DNA of 64,000 nt. Origin: Paenibacillus albus (GTDB taxonomy: Bacteria; Bacillota; Bacilli; Paenibacillales; Paenibacillaceae). How positions within the stretch are numbered: position 1 is the stretch's first letter; the number at the start of each line of letters is the position of its first letter. Of the stretch, positions 50,988-58,900 are shown piece by piece. Under the pieces are notes generated by a model, which made no database searches, had not been told where the DNA came from, and saw only the letters and a list, made by a program, of their open reading frames with translations. The stretch lies in contig NZ_CP034437.1 of NCBI RefSeq assembly GCF_003952225.1, forward strand, positions 647,001 through 711,000, given 5' to 3'. The position numbers and the translations under genes were made by a program.

Positions 50988-51716
50988 TTACTCTTCTTCT
51001 GTTGTCACCAAGACATGCTTTACTACAGAGAGCGCAGACGCGGCACGCGGCCATCCCGTATAGAAGGCCAGATGCGTAATGGCTTCCACCAACTCTTCTC
51101 GGCTAGCTCCATTCTCCTGGGCTAGACGAAGGTGGTATGACAGCTGCTCCGTCATTCCACCCGCCACTAATGCCGCCACCGTAATCATGCTGCGATCTCG
51201 CAGAGACAATTGTTCTCTTCTCCACACGTCGCCGAAGAGCACGTTCTCCGAGTAATTGACGAAAGCCGGGGCAAGCTCACCGTACGCTTCCCTCGCGCTG
51301 GACTTGATTTCTCGGTGTTTCCCGGATGGTTTGTGCAGCATCTGAGCATCTCCATTGCCGAACGACCAATCCTCGAATTCATTTTCGACAAGCACGATGA
51401 ACACATCCTCTTTCCTCATTGGAATCGCCGATGCCAGTGTTGCCGCGACTTCCCCATAGAACTTCGTCTTCTGTTCCATCGACCTTCCAGACTTACATGT
51501 CACCTGAATAAACACCAGACCATCGGTTCGTTCGACGTTCAAATAATGACGGTTATAGAAGAACTCCTCTGGTTTATGAGCTTGAAAGACATGGAAGCAA
51601 TCATCTGCAGGGACACGGAAATGCTGTATTAAGGCATGCATAATGGACTCACTAATTTGCTTCAACTGGCGATGATCGTACTGATTTTCCAAATAACTGA
51701 TTCGTATGAAAGGCAT
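50988..51716 (-). CDS. Tautomerase-carboxymuconolactone decarboxylase fusion protein
   Basis: The start is set at 51716: AAGGAG lies eight bases upstream and the protein then begins Met-Pro, giving the N-terminal proline that is the catalytic base in tautomerases. An upstream GTG (51725) would bury this proline. The 242-residue product has a tautomerase-like domain (about 1-125, PFIRISYLE and LVFIQVTCKSGRS) and a carboxymuconolactone decarboxylase domain (about 140-235, LRDRSMITVAALVAGG and REELVEAITHLAFYTGWPRA, no CxxC). It is divergent from a LysR-type gene. A role in aromatic or unsaturated acid metabolism is plausible. Confidence 0.88.
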   Translation of the reverse strand: MPFIRISYLENQYDHRQLKQISESIMHALIQHFRVPADDCFHVFQAHKPEEFFYNRHYLNVERTDGLVFIQVTCKSGRSMEQKTKFYGEVAATLASAIPMRKEDVFIVLVENEFEDWSFGNGDAQMLHKPSGKHREIKSSAREAYGELAPAFVNYSENVLFGDVWRREQLSLRDRSMITVAALVAGGMTEQLSYHLRLAQENGASREELVEAITHLAFYTGWPRAASALSVVKHVLVTTEEE

Positions 51717-51824
51717 CTTGTTCACTCCTTGTTTGAGATGCTTTCATTGTAATCTGCAACACTTCATTTATATAATGGATAATAATTATGTACTTAATCA
51801 ATTTTATAGATGGAGGTGGTCGTA

Positions 51825-52706
51825 ATGGATCTCAAAGAGCTGTCCGCTTTTCAAACCATTGTCCAAGAAGGGACGTTCTCCCGCGCTGCGGAGAAATTAA
51901 ATTATGCGCAATCGACCATTACGAATCAGATTCAGCGCTTAGAGAAGGAGTTGGGCGTGCAGCTCTTCAAGAGGGGCTGGGATGTGCAGCTGACGAATGC
52001 CGGACGGACATTCGCAGCAGAGGTGGACCATCTCATCCAGCATTGGAACGAGGTCGCCGAGCTGGCACGAGCGTTGCAGCATGACGAAATTGGCAGCTTG
52101 CGCATCGGGGCAATCGAGCCCCTAATGGAAACGGCCATACCCCAGTCGGTGCGGAAGTTCCAGCAGCAGAAGCCACGCATGGCTTGTCAGGTCACTGCAG
52201 ATAATACCGACTCGCTGGCACAAGCCCTACTTCATGACGAGATAGATTTTGCTGTCTGTGGTGAGCCTTCAGATTCACCCGCCTATTACTTTGAACCGAT
52301 TTACCATGAACGCACCATTCTTATTGCAGATCGTAATCATCCTCTGTGCCGCTTAAATGAGGTTCCCTTTGAGGAGCTCTTGAACTATCCGATCACTGTA
52401 GGTGGCCACACATGCTTGTATCATCTACAGTTCTCTAAGTACCTATCTCGTTATAAAAGCTCTCCGCTATTGCTGAATTCCGTTAACCGTATCTCGTCCA
52501 TTCCTTACTTTATCAAAGAGACGCTTGCCGTTGGGGTCGTGCTGGAGTCGACTCCGCTCATTCCAGAGGTGACACGAATTAGCCTAGAGTCTGAATTGCC
52601 GCTCATACCAGTCGGCCTACTCCAATCTCGGCAGCGCCAGCTCGCATCGGAATCCTCGCTGGCATTGCTCCAAGGCATCATTAAAGAGACGATTGGGGCT
52701 AGATAA
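51825..52706 (+). CDS. LysR-family transcriptional regulator
   Basis: The 293-residue protein has the LysR helix-turn-helix at the N-terminus (LSAFQTIVQEGTFSRAAEKLNYAQSTITNQIQRLEKELGVQLF) and the usual periplasmic-binding-like effector domain. The start at 51825 follows GGAGGTGGTCGTA; an in-frame ATG at 51810 overlaps that site. It is divergent from the tautomerase fusion gene, its probable target. The gap holds TTAT-N10-ATAA near 51771-51788, a weak candidate site. Confidence 0.9.
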   Translation: MDLKELSAFQTIVQEGTFSRAAEKLNYAQSTITNQIQRLEKELGVQLFKRGWDVQLTNAGRTFAAEVDHLIQHWNEVAELARALQHDEIGSLRIGAIEPLMETAIPQSVRKFQQQKPRMACQVTADNTDSLAQALLHDEIDFAVCGEPSDSPAYYFEPIYHERTILIADRNHPLCRLNEVPFEELLNYPITVGGHTCLYHLQFSKYLSRYKSSPLLLNSVNRISSIPYFIKETLAVGVVLESTPLIPEVTRISLESELPLIPVGLLQSRQRQLASESSLALLQGIIKETIGAR

Positions 52707-52725
52707 TAAGACGAAAATTTCCATA

Positions 52726-52756
52726 TTGACTTAAACCATAGTTTAAGTCGTATTCT
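52726..52756 (+). promoter_or_regulatory. MerR-type promoter with 19-bp spacer and perfect dyad
   Basis: TTGACT (52726-52731) and TATTCT (52751-52756) are 19 bases apart, the overlong spacing that MerR regulators correct. The spacer region holds GACTTAAAC-CATA-GTTTAAGTC, a perfect 9-bp dyad. It drives the merR-like gene and the following dehydrogenase. Confidence 0.85.
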
Positions 52757-52791
52757 ACTGTTGTGGCGGAAAGCTGCGCGGAGGTCCTCAG

Positions 52792-53175
52792 ATGAAATAC
52801 TGTTCCATTAGTGAAGCTGCAGCTAAGCTTCATATCCCGGAGTCAACGATACGTTATTATGAGAAAAAAGGACTGCTCCCGCTAATCGAACGCAACGAGG
52901 CAGGCAGACGGCTATTTTCAGAGGACCAGATGGCGCTCCTTGAAGCCGTTATATGTTTGAAGAACACGCACATGCCCATAAGCGGAATCAAGCAGTACAT
53001 GGATTGGATTATGGAAGGTGACAGCACCTTGGAGCTCCGGCTGGACATGATGAAGAAGCACAAGCAGGAAGTACTGGCTGAGATCACGCTCATGACCGAT
53101 TCTTTGGTAGGGATTGATTTTAAGATTAATCGGTATACCAATCGACTAAAACATGGAGAAGAGGTACGAAAATGA
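52792..53175 (+). CDS. MerR-family transcriptional regulator
   Basis: The 127-residue protein has a MerR helix-turn-helix (SISEAAAKLHIPESTIRYYEKKGLLP, with ERNEAGRRLFSEDQMALLE) and a C-terminal dimerisation coil. It contains no metal-binding Cys cluster, so a small organic effector is more likely than a metal. It overlaps the following dehydrogenase gene by four bases (ATGA), and its promoter has the 19-bp MerR spacing, so it activates its own operon. Confidence 0.9.
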   Translation: MKYCSISEAAAKLHIPESTIRYYEKKGLLPLIERNEAGRRLFSEDQMALLEAVICLKNTHMPISGIKQYMDWIMEGDSTLELRLDMMKKHKQEVLAEITLMTDSLVGIDFKINRYTNRLKHGEEVRK

Positions 53176-53933
53176 AGCTTACAGGAAATACGATACTCAT
53201 TACAGGCGGAAGCACGGGGATTGGGCTTTCTTTTGCAGAACGGTTTATACAAGCTGGCAATACCGTCATCGTGACTGGCCGTCGTGAGCATGTGCTAGAG
53301 AGTGCCAAGGAGAAATTCCCCGGCTTAATTACCCGCGTTAGCGATTTGGACGTGGAAGCTGAGCGTGTTGCGCTCTATGAATGGGTCACCGCGAACCATC
53401 CGGAAGTGAATGTGCTCGTCAACAATGCAGGAATCCAGCAGCGATTTCATGTGTTGAAATCGGATGCGATAAGCGATTGGCGCCAGCTCAACAAAGAAAT
53501 GACGACAAACCTGGAAGCGCCTATCCATCTTGCGATGCTGTTCGCTCCGTATTTTGCGGCAAAAGAGGCGGCTGCCATTCTTAACGTGACGTCGGGGCTT
53601 GCTTTTACCCCGCTTGCGATTGCTCCGATTTATTCCGCCACGAAGGCGGCGCTTCATTCGTTTACGGTCAGCCTTCGACACCAGCTTGCCGACTCTTCCG
53701 TTGAAGTCATTGAAATTGCTCCTCCGGCCGTGAATACGGATCTTGGCGGGTCAGGGCTGCATACGCACGGGGAACCTTTGAACGCGTTTGCGGATGGGAT
53801 CTTTAAAGGATTGGAAGAGGGTCTGCCGGAAATCGGCTATGGCACGTCCGTGAATCGCTTGCGCATGTCCCGCGATGAAGTCGATCAGCATGTTGCGAAT
53901 ATGTATCAGATGCTGCGAGGCGCAATTGAATAA
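53172..53933 (+). CDS. Short-chain dehydrogenase/reductase (DltE-like)
   Basis: The 253-residue classical SDR has the cofactor motif TGGSTGIGLSFAE, the NNAG signature (VLVNNAGIQQRF) and the catalytic set with Ser in NVTSGLAF and YSATKAALHSFTVSLR. It resembles DltE-type oxidoreductases of Bacillales. It is translated in coupling with the MerR regulator. The substrate is unknown. Confidence 0.9.
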   Translation: MKLTGNTILITGGSTGIGLSFAERFIQAGNTVIVTGRREHVLESAKEKFPGLITRVSDLDVEAERVALYEWVTANHPEVNVLVNNAGIQQRFHVLKSDAISDWRQLNKEMTTNLEAPIHLAMLFAPYFAAKEAAAILNVTSGLAFTPLAIAPIYSATKAALHSFTVSLRHQLADSSVEVIEIAPPAVNTDLGGSGLHTHGEPLNAFADGIFKGLEEGLPEIGYGTSVNRLRMSRDEVDQHVANMYQMLRGAIE

Positions 53934-53948
53934 TCGAGAACGACAAAG

Positions 53949-53971
53949 AGGCACCCCGGCGGGTGCCTTTT
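53949..53971. terminator. Terminator between convergent genes
   Basis: AGGCACCC and GGGTGCCT flank CGGC, followed by TTTCCTTTT on the plus strand and by CTTTGTCG on the minus strand. Confidence 0.8.
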
Positions 53972-53998
53972 CCTTTTACTTTGCTGTTACTGTTGCTT

Positions 53999-54610
53999 CT
54001 ACTGCTGCTGCTCGATCCCATCCTTAGCAGCGGCATGGCCCTTCAAGGCCTGCTCGATTCGCTTATCCGGCACAAACCAGACCACCGCAACCAGCAAGAA
54101 GAAGAAGCCGGATATCCAGGCGCTCACATAGGCCGTCAGAATCGCGACCAGGTATAGAATAGGCGATAGCTTGCCCTTCATGTCCTTCCCTAGCGCCGCA
54201 ACGAACAGCGATTCACTAGCATGCTGCTTCATAATTGCGCTCTGTAGCAGCCAGTAGGATAACGCCGCCAGCATGAGTATAATGCCATACAGCGCGGTCG
54301 GCGTGCTGGCAAAATGGCTCTCCCCCATCCAAGCTGTCGTGAACGGCACCAGCGATAGCCAGAACAATAGCAGAAGGTTAAGCCACATCAGCCGCCCGCT
54401 CATGGAACGAACCATATGCAGCAGATGATGATGATTATTCCAGTAGATGCCGACATAGACGAAGCTGAAAATATAACTGAGGAGCTTTGGCCCAAGTTCG
54501 ACTAAGTCATGCCAAGTATGGCCTTCCGGCACTTTGAATTCCAGCACCATGATGGTAATGATGATTGCCAGTACGCCATCGCTGAAGGCTTCCATCCGAT
54601 TCGCTTTCAG
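53999..54610 (-). CDS. TMEM175-like potassium channel family protein (DUF1211), CTG start
   Basis: The product of about 203 residues has about six membrane segments and the family signature RMEAFSDGVLAI at the N-terminus. The first ATG (54595) lies inside this signature and 20 bases from any ribosome site. A CTG at 54610 lies eight bases after GGGAGGT, would give the usual family start (LKANRMEAFSDG), and overlaps the upstream stop as CTGA. I therefore place the start at CTG. It is coupled to an HxlR-family regulator gene. Bacterial members conduct K+, but this is inferred from family. Confidence 0.8.
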   Translation of the reverse strand: MKANRMEAFSDGVLAIIITIMVLEFKVPEGHTWHDLVELGPKLLSYIFSFVYVGIYWNNHHHLLHMVRSMSGRLMWLNLLLLFWLSLVPFTTAWMGESHFASTPTALYGIILMLAALSYWLLQSAIMKQHASESLFVAALGKDMKGKLSPILYLVAILTAYVSAWISGFFFLLVAVVWFVPDKRIEQALKGHAAAKDGIEQQQ

Positions 54611-54972
54611 ATTCCCCCACCTCCCGATTGATTCTCTTCATGGTCTGTTCCATATAACACTTCCATATGCTGAGCGTGGGCCGCTCCCCAATCATTCAAT
54701 GCCTGCAGAACGGTACTCAGCCCCTTCCCATATTCCGAAATCGAGTATTCCACCCGTGGAGGGACTTGATTATACACCTCTCTGCGGACGATATCGTGAT
54801 ACTCGAGCTCTCGCAATTGCTGGGTCAGCATCCTTTTGTTTATATCGGGAATGGCCTTCTGAAGCTCGCTGAATCTCATCGTCCCGTTTGCAATAAGCTG
54901 GAGCAGAATGACAGGCTTCCATTTGCCGACAAGAATGCTCAGCGCCGACTCGAATTTACAATACTGTTTCAT
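54607..54972 (-). CDS. HxlR-family transcriptional regulator
   Basis: The 121-residue winged-helix protein shows CKFESALSILVGKWKPVILLQLIANGTMRFSELQKAIPDINKRML and YNQVPPRVEYSISEYG. The Cys at about residue 5 matches the conserved redox Cys of YodB/HypR-type HxlR proteins. It overlaps the TMEM175-like gene and is divergent from a DoxX-family gene; the gap holds a GGTAA-N8-TTACC dyad. Confidence 0.9.
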   Translation of the reverse strand: MKQYCKFESALSILVGKWKPVILLQLIANGTMRFSELQKAIPDINKRMLTQQLRELEYHDIVRREVYNQVPPRVEYSISEYGKGLSTVLQALNDWGAAHAQHMEVLYGTDHEENQSGGGGI

Positions 54973-55006
54973 CGCAGCCCCTCTCCCTTCCCACTGCTGT
55001 AAGCAA

Positions 55007-55024
55007 GGTAACTTTTTATTTACC
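55007..55024. promoter_or_regulatory. HxlR-type dyad before the DoxX-like gene
   Basis: GGTAA and TTACC lie eight bases apart (55007-55024), upstream of the HxlR start on one side and the DoxX-like gene on the other. It resembles the dyads at 38648-38721. Confidence 0.55.
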
Positions 55025-55121
55025 AGGTCTACAAAAAGTGCCTACTTCCGTCATACGCAACCTACAATCTATTATAGCTGTATTGGAGATCGAAAAAGTA
55101 GTCAGGAGGCTCGTTGTATAT

Positions 55122-55475
55122 ATGAATATTACATTATGGATTGTTCAAGGGCTGGCAGTATTGGCTTTCGCTTACGGAGGCTGGCTGAAGGCGGTGCAAT
55201 ATGAGAAAGCGCGCGCGGAGTGGGGATGGGTTAGCAGCGTTCCCCGTGCATTCGTCGTCCTTATCGGGGTAGCGGAATTAATCGGGGTGGTCGGTCTCAT
55301 AGTTCCGCAGGCGACCGGTATTGCACCGATATGGACGCCTATTGCCGCAACCGCTCTTGCCGTTGTTGTGCTGCTCGGTGCCTTGCTCCACCTAGTACGT
55401 AAGGAATATCGCGAGGTCGGCGTGAATGCCGTGTTCATCGCACTGGCTGTCATTGTTGCGATTGGACGATTCTGA
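55122..55475 (+). CDS. DoxX-family membrane protein
   Basis: The ATG at 55122 is chosen since AGGAGG lies 12 bases upstream and the protein then starts with a membrane segment; an in-frame ATG at 55038 has no site. The 117-residue product has four hydrophobic segments and the DoxX-like pattern GGWLKAVQYEKARAEWGW and GVAELIGVVGLIVPQATG. HxlR/DoxX pairs are common in Firmicutes and often linked to electrophile stress. The terminator at 55488-55514 ends it. Confidence 0.88.
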   Translation: MNITLWIVQGLAVLAFAYGGWLKAVQYEKARAEWGWVSSVPRAFVVLIGVAELIGVVGLIVPQATGIAPIWTPIAATALAVVVLLGALLHLVRKEYREVGVNAVFIALAVIVAIGRF

Positions 55476-55487
55476 AGCTGCATATGG

Positions 55488-55514
55488 AAGGGACATCCGC
55501 CTTGGATGTCCCTT
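55488..55514. terminator. Terminator between convergent genes
   Basis: AAGGGACATCC and GGATGTCCCTT flank a 5-base loop, followed by TCGTTTC on the plus strand. Confidence 0.8.
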
Positions 55515-55522
55515 TCGTTTCA

Positions 55523-56119
55523 TTATGAATCGCGGTTAGAATTGCTCCCCTGCCATGCTCCCAGAAGCTCCTTCGCAGTGCTCTTTCCCGCATCTAGGAT
55601 GCTGTCGCTCTGCACGGGATCATTGACGGAGCGCGCCATCAGGATTGTTCCGATCAGAAGACTTAGCAGTGCCGTGCCATTCGACTTCTCAATGCTAGCC
55701 GTCGCGCAAATAAAATCAACGATTCTAGCTACCTCATCTGTAAAATGCTTACGAACCTCGTCCGACAGCCTTGGCATTTCCCCCGTAAACGCTGGCAAAA
55801 TACAGCCTAACTCCGTGTTATCCCGATGCTCCGCGCTCAAATAATAATCAATAATGGCATGGATCTTAGATTCATGCTGTTCCTCATCGACCGCCTTACG
55901 CAGCAGCATAAGCGTATCCTCTACCGCATAACTGCAGGCCTCGCAGACAAGCTGATCTTTACTGTCAAAGTGGGAGTAGAAGCCCCCGTGCGTTAAGCCG
56001 GCCCCCTTCATAATCGCGGGAACGCTGATCTCACGAATACCGTTCGACCGAAAAGCTTTTGCCGCACTTTCGATAATGCGCCCGCGGACTTTTAATTTAT
56101 GACCTGCCGGATACGGCAT
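55523..56119 (-). CDS. TetR-family transcriptional regulator
   Basis: The start at 56119 is preferred since GAAGGA lies nine bases upstream; the ATG at 56128 is too near it. The 198-residue protein has the TetR helix-turn-helix (RIIESAAKAFRSNGIREISVPAIMKGAGLTHGGFYSHFDSKDQL) and a ligand domain with two Cys pairs (CEACS). It is divergent from a short-chain dehydrogenase and probably represses it; three TGATG/CATCA half-sites lie in the gap. Confidence 0.9.
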   Translation of the reverse strand: MPYPAGHKLKVRGRIIESAAKAFRSNGIREISVPAIMKGAGLTHGGFYSHFDSKDQLVCEACSYAVEDTLMLLRKAVDEEQHESKIHAIIDYYLSAEHRDNTELGCILPAFTGEMPRLSDEVRKHFTDEVARIVDFICATASIEKSNGTALLSLLIGTILMARSVNDPVQSDSILDAGKSTAKELLGAWQGSNSNRDS

Positions 56120-56167
56120 AGCACTCATTCCTTCATGTGGATTCCTCTGCTTTCAAAATATTCTAAG

Positions 56168-56263
56168 CATCATATTATTTCTTGTCAATTTGGAGAGGAT
56201 GGAAAACAGAGGCGATTGACAATCAATAATATGATGACCATAATATATTACAGGCATCATATT
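56168..56263 (+). promoter_or_regulatory. TetR-controlled promoter with three half-sites
   Basis: TTGACA (56216-56221) and CATAAT (56239-56244) are 17 bases apart. AATATGATG (56228-56236) lies in the spacer and CATCATATT lies at 56255-56263 and again at 56168-56176, near the regulator's own start. Mirrored placement around the promoter suits a TetR repressor. Confidence 0.65.
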
Positions 56264-56288
56264 TTAAACCATGAAGGAGACATTCAAC

Positions 56289-56993
56289 ATGAATATATCG
56301 AATCAAGTCGCTCTTGTTACAGGTGCAAACCGCGGTTTCGGAAAGAATTTGGCTGCTGAGCTTCTGGTGAGAGGCGCTAAGGTCTATGCCGGAGCAAGAA
56401 ATATCGATTCCATCGATTTGCCTGGAGCTATCCCGCTTCAGCTCGATATTACGGACCCGGCATCTGTGGCCGCTGCCGCAGAGACTGCAAGCGATGTTAC
56501 CCTATTGATCAACAATGCCGGCGTTTCGACAGGAGCTTCTCTTCTTACCGGAACCCTTGAAGATATTCATCTGGAGTTCAATACGCATGTTTTCGGTACC
56601 TTAGCGATGGCGCGTTCCTTCGCGCCGGTAATCGAGAAGAATGGCGGCGGCACTATTCTGAATATATTGTCTATCCTCTCCTGGCTCGGCGTCGATTCCC
56701 TTGGCGCGTATTCAGCAGCCAAAGCCGCAGCATGGGGAATGACCAACTCATTGCGTCTTGACCTGGCTCCGCATCATGTGAGAGTAGCCGGTCTGCACGT
56801 AGCCTATATGGATACAGACATGACAGCGGGCGTAACCTCGCCGAAGTCCGATCCTAAGGATATCGCTCGCATTGCGATTGATGGTATTGAAGCCGACCTG
56901 TATGAGATCGTAGCTGATGATCTTAGCCGCAACGTTCAACAAGGTCTCGCGGGCGGAGTGGCTGCCCTTTACCCTAATTTGCCCGTAAAATAA
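56289..56993 (+). CDS. Short-chain dehydrogenase/reductase
   Basis: The 234-residue SDR has VTGANRGFGKNLAAELL, the LLINNAGVSTG signature and YSAAKAAAWGMTNSLR with the catalytic Tyr and Lys. Its start follows AAGGAG. It is controlled by the divergent TetR gene and is followed by a terminator at 57012-57040. The substrate is unknown. Confidence 0.9.
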   Translation: MNISNQVALVTGANRGFGKNLAAELLVRGAKVYAGARNIDSIDLPGAIPLQLDITDPASVAAAAETASDVTLLINNAGVSTGASLLTGTLEDIHLEFNTHVFGTLAMARSFAPVIEKNGGGTILNILSILSWLGVDSLGAYSAAKAAAWGMTNSLRLDLAPHHVRVAGLHVAYMDTDMTAGVTSPKSDPKDIARIAIDGIEADLYEIVADDLSRNVQQGLAGGVAALYPNLPVK

Positions 56994-57011
56994 GGATCTT
57001 AACAAAGACGA

Positions 57012-57045
57012 AAGCTCCCTTCGCTAATCGAAGGGAGCTTATTTT
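57012..57045 (+). terminator. Terminator after the dehydrogenase gene
   Basis: AAGCTCCCTTCG and CGAAGGGAGCTT flank CTAAT, followed by ATTTTATT. Confidence 0.85.
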
Positions 57046-57100
57046 ATTACTCACTTGGTCACATCTGATGTCGCTGCGCATTGCCTCATATGTCCTTAGC

Positions 57101-57220
57101 ATATTTCGTGCTACTTGGCGTTACTTGGTGTTACTTGGTGTTACTTAGTATTACCGAGCGTTACTTAGCATCACCGAGTATCACTTCGTGTTACTTTGTG
57201 TTGCCAAGCACTCCCGCGTC
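57101..57220. repeat. 10-bp tandem iteron array, candidate parC centromere
   Basis: Eleven to twelve consecutive 10-base units with consensus TTACTTGGTG run in phase from 57101 or 57111 to 57220. Units two and three are identical and others drift (TTACTTAGTA, TTACCGAGCG, TCACTTCGTG). The array begins three bases past the stop codon of the ParR-like gene. Short direct repeats on one helical turn are the layout of ParR-bound parC sites. Related words (ACTTGGT, AGTATTAC) recur on the other strand at 58901-58935 upstream of the parM-like gene. Confidence 0.7.
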
Positions 57221-57223
57221 ATA

Positions 57224-57634
57224 CTAGCTCCACGCTTCAATATCTTCATCATCAACTTCGTCGATCATGGGCGCCTCGTGGGCGGCGGCTAATTCTTCGC
57301 CATGGACGACGCCAGCGTCTGCTGCGACTGCCATTTCCGCTTGAGCGGCCACAACGGCTTGTACCGCCCGGGCAGCCTCACTCGTCGAAGTCTTCGCCTC
57401 CTCCATTGCAATCGCTGCATGGCTAGGGGCTGGCGAGCTCTGAACTCCCGCCCGCTCTACAGGTATAAACATCTGCAGATTACGGACGCCATGCTGCAGG
57501 ATCTCGTTCTCCACCAAATAGCGAAATGAATCCATCAGATTCGTTTGCGCGTTCAGCCACGCCATAACAAGCGGCTCTTCCGTCTTCCTCGTCTTCAGGC
57601 TTATATTATCGCCCGCAAGCTTCGTCTTCTTCAC
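57224..57634 (-). CDS. ParR-like adaptor protein, partner of the actin-like protein
   Basis: The 136-residue product starts at GTG (AGGTGACCGAGG upstream), 26 bases after the ParM-like gene. The N-terminal half reads ISLKTRKTEEPLVMAWLNAQ and TNLMDSFRYLVENEIL, a strand followed by helices as in ribbon-helix-helix ParR proteins, where this part binds parC. The second half is Ala-rich and flexible, and ends with an acidic tail (IDEVDDEDIEAWS), the place where ParR contacts the filament. Similarity is by pattern, size and gene order only. The iteron array lies directly behind it. Confidence 0.7.
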   Translation of the reverse strand: MKKTKLAGDNISLKTRKTEEPLVMAWLNAQTNLMDSFRYLVENEILQHGVRNLQMFIPVERAGVQSSPAPSHAAIAMEEAKTSTSEAARAVQAVVAAQAEMAVAADAGVVHGEELAAAHEAPMIDEVDDEDIEAWS

Positions 57635-57660
57635 CCTCGGTCACCTGCCTACTCCGCTCA

Positions 57661-58857
57661 TTATGCGGGCTGCTCCGCTTTATTTTTCAGCGCCTCATAA
57701 ATTTTGCCCCGTACAAAAGCATCCAGCCCTGTCGCGTTCAGCTCAACCGCGTACTCTGCGGGAATGTAGAAAAGCTTGATTTCGCGCACATCGCAAAGCT
57801 CCTTCAAATACGGGTACAGAATCGTCCGCATCAGAATGCTTCCGCCGCCGTATACACAGACCAGGTCGATCTCATTACGCGCTTTGGTGAGCTGCTTCTT
57901 CGTCTGCTGCACGATCTGCTTAACCTGACTTTCCAGCGGTCGCCGCAATGTCTTGAGCGCTCTCGCATGGTACTTATGCTTCGGATTCTTGAGCACATCG
58001 CTGAAGAACTGCCTTGGACTGTCCGGCAGATGAATCAGACGGTTGAACTCCTGCAGCGCTTCCTCAATGGCATAACCCGCCCCATGATGGCTGCCGTGCA
58101 CGAATTGCCTCAGGAATCTGTTCCCCTCCGTGATCGGATACTCCGTCGAGCCGTCGCCGATATCGACATGCAGAATCCGTTTGTCCTTGAAGAAGCTGCC
58201 GTTAAACTTCTTCTCCATCCCGTACGATGCGGCAAAATCAGCGAAGATCTCGCCCTCCCGCCAATTGCCCGCAGCATCCTTTTGCAAAGTGAAGATGACT
58301 GGCGTCGCTTCCGGAACGACCTTCACGAACGGAAAAACAATGTTGACCGACACGCGGAGCGTACCGAGATGGACCGTCACATGATGCCTGCCTGTCGTAA
58401 ACCGCCTCTCGAACTTCGCCGATGTCTCATCGGTATGCTGTGTAACCGGCAGCGCTGTCGCCATATCGACTTCGATGTCGAGCTGTGCCGGAATCTGTTT
58501 CTCCTCTTCATAGGCCTTCTGCACCGCTACCGCCGCAATTTGCGACAGCGTGTTAATAATCGGCAAATCCATCTCGCTCTTGGAATCAATGCCGATCTGA
58601 ATGTTATCAATAATTTCGCCGCTCTCGAGCGCAAACTTTCCGATATAGTACATGCCCGGCTGCGCCGACGGTGAATCAATCGTGACGACCAGCTGATCCT
58701 GCAAATGCTTAATGAAGCTCTCCGGCGCCTGCTCTTCCCGCCACGGAAGCTCGTCCACCCTGCAATTCACATTTGGCTGCTGGATCAATCTGCCGTCAAT
58801 CATCAAATCATGCTCGCTGTTCCCGTTATCGTTACCGACAAAGAAGTGAAAGTTCAT
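57661..58857 (-). CDS. ParM/StbA-family actin-like ATPase
   Basis: The 398-residue protein belongs to the ParM/Alp actin-like group. It has the first phosphate motif in FVGNDNGNS (residues 6-14), the second in HVDIGDGSTEYP (230-241) and the adenosine motif VYGGGSILM (335-343). AGGAGG precedes the ATG. In plasmids such proteins form filaments that push DNA apart through ParR and parC. Here the gene is followed by a ParR-like gene and an iteron array, with no replication gene near, so a chromosomal or integrated-plasmid role is open. The upstream strand carries TTGCTA-N18-TATTAC as a possible promoter and repeat words shared with the array. Confidence 0.88.
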   Translation of the reverse strand: MNFHFFVGNDNGNSEHDLMIDGRLIQQPNVNCRVDELPWREEQAPESFIKHLQDQLVVTIDSPSAQPGMYYIGKFALESGEIIDNIQIGIDSKSEMDLPIINTLSQIAAVAVQKAYEEEKQIPAQLDIEVDMATALPVTQHTDETSAKFERRFTTGRHHVTVHLGTLRVSVNIVFPFVKVVPEATPVIFTLQKDAAGNWREGEIFADFAASYGMEKKFNGSFFKDKRILHVDIGDGSTEYPITEGNRFLRQFVHGSHHGAGYAIEEALQEFNRLIHLPDSPRQFFSDVLKNPKHKYHARALKTLRRPLESQVKQIVQQTKKQLTKARNEIDLVCVYGGGSILMRTILYPYLKELCDVREIKLFYIPAEYAVELNATGLDAFVRGKIYEALKNKAEQPA

Positions 58858-58900
58858 CCCTACATCCTCCTATCGTTATCGTTATCATTAGGTTATTGCA

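Noticed and set aside
57101..57220. CRISPR array
   Set aside because: Units are 10 bases with no spacers and no cas genes; they fit an iteron array.
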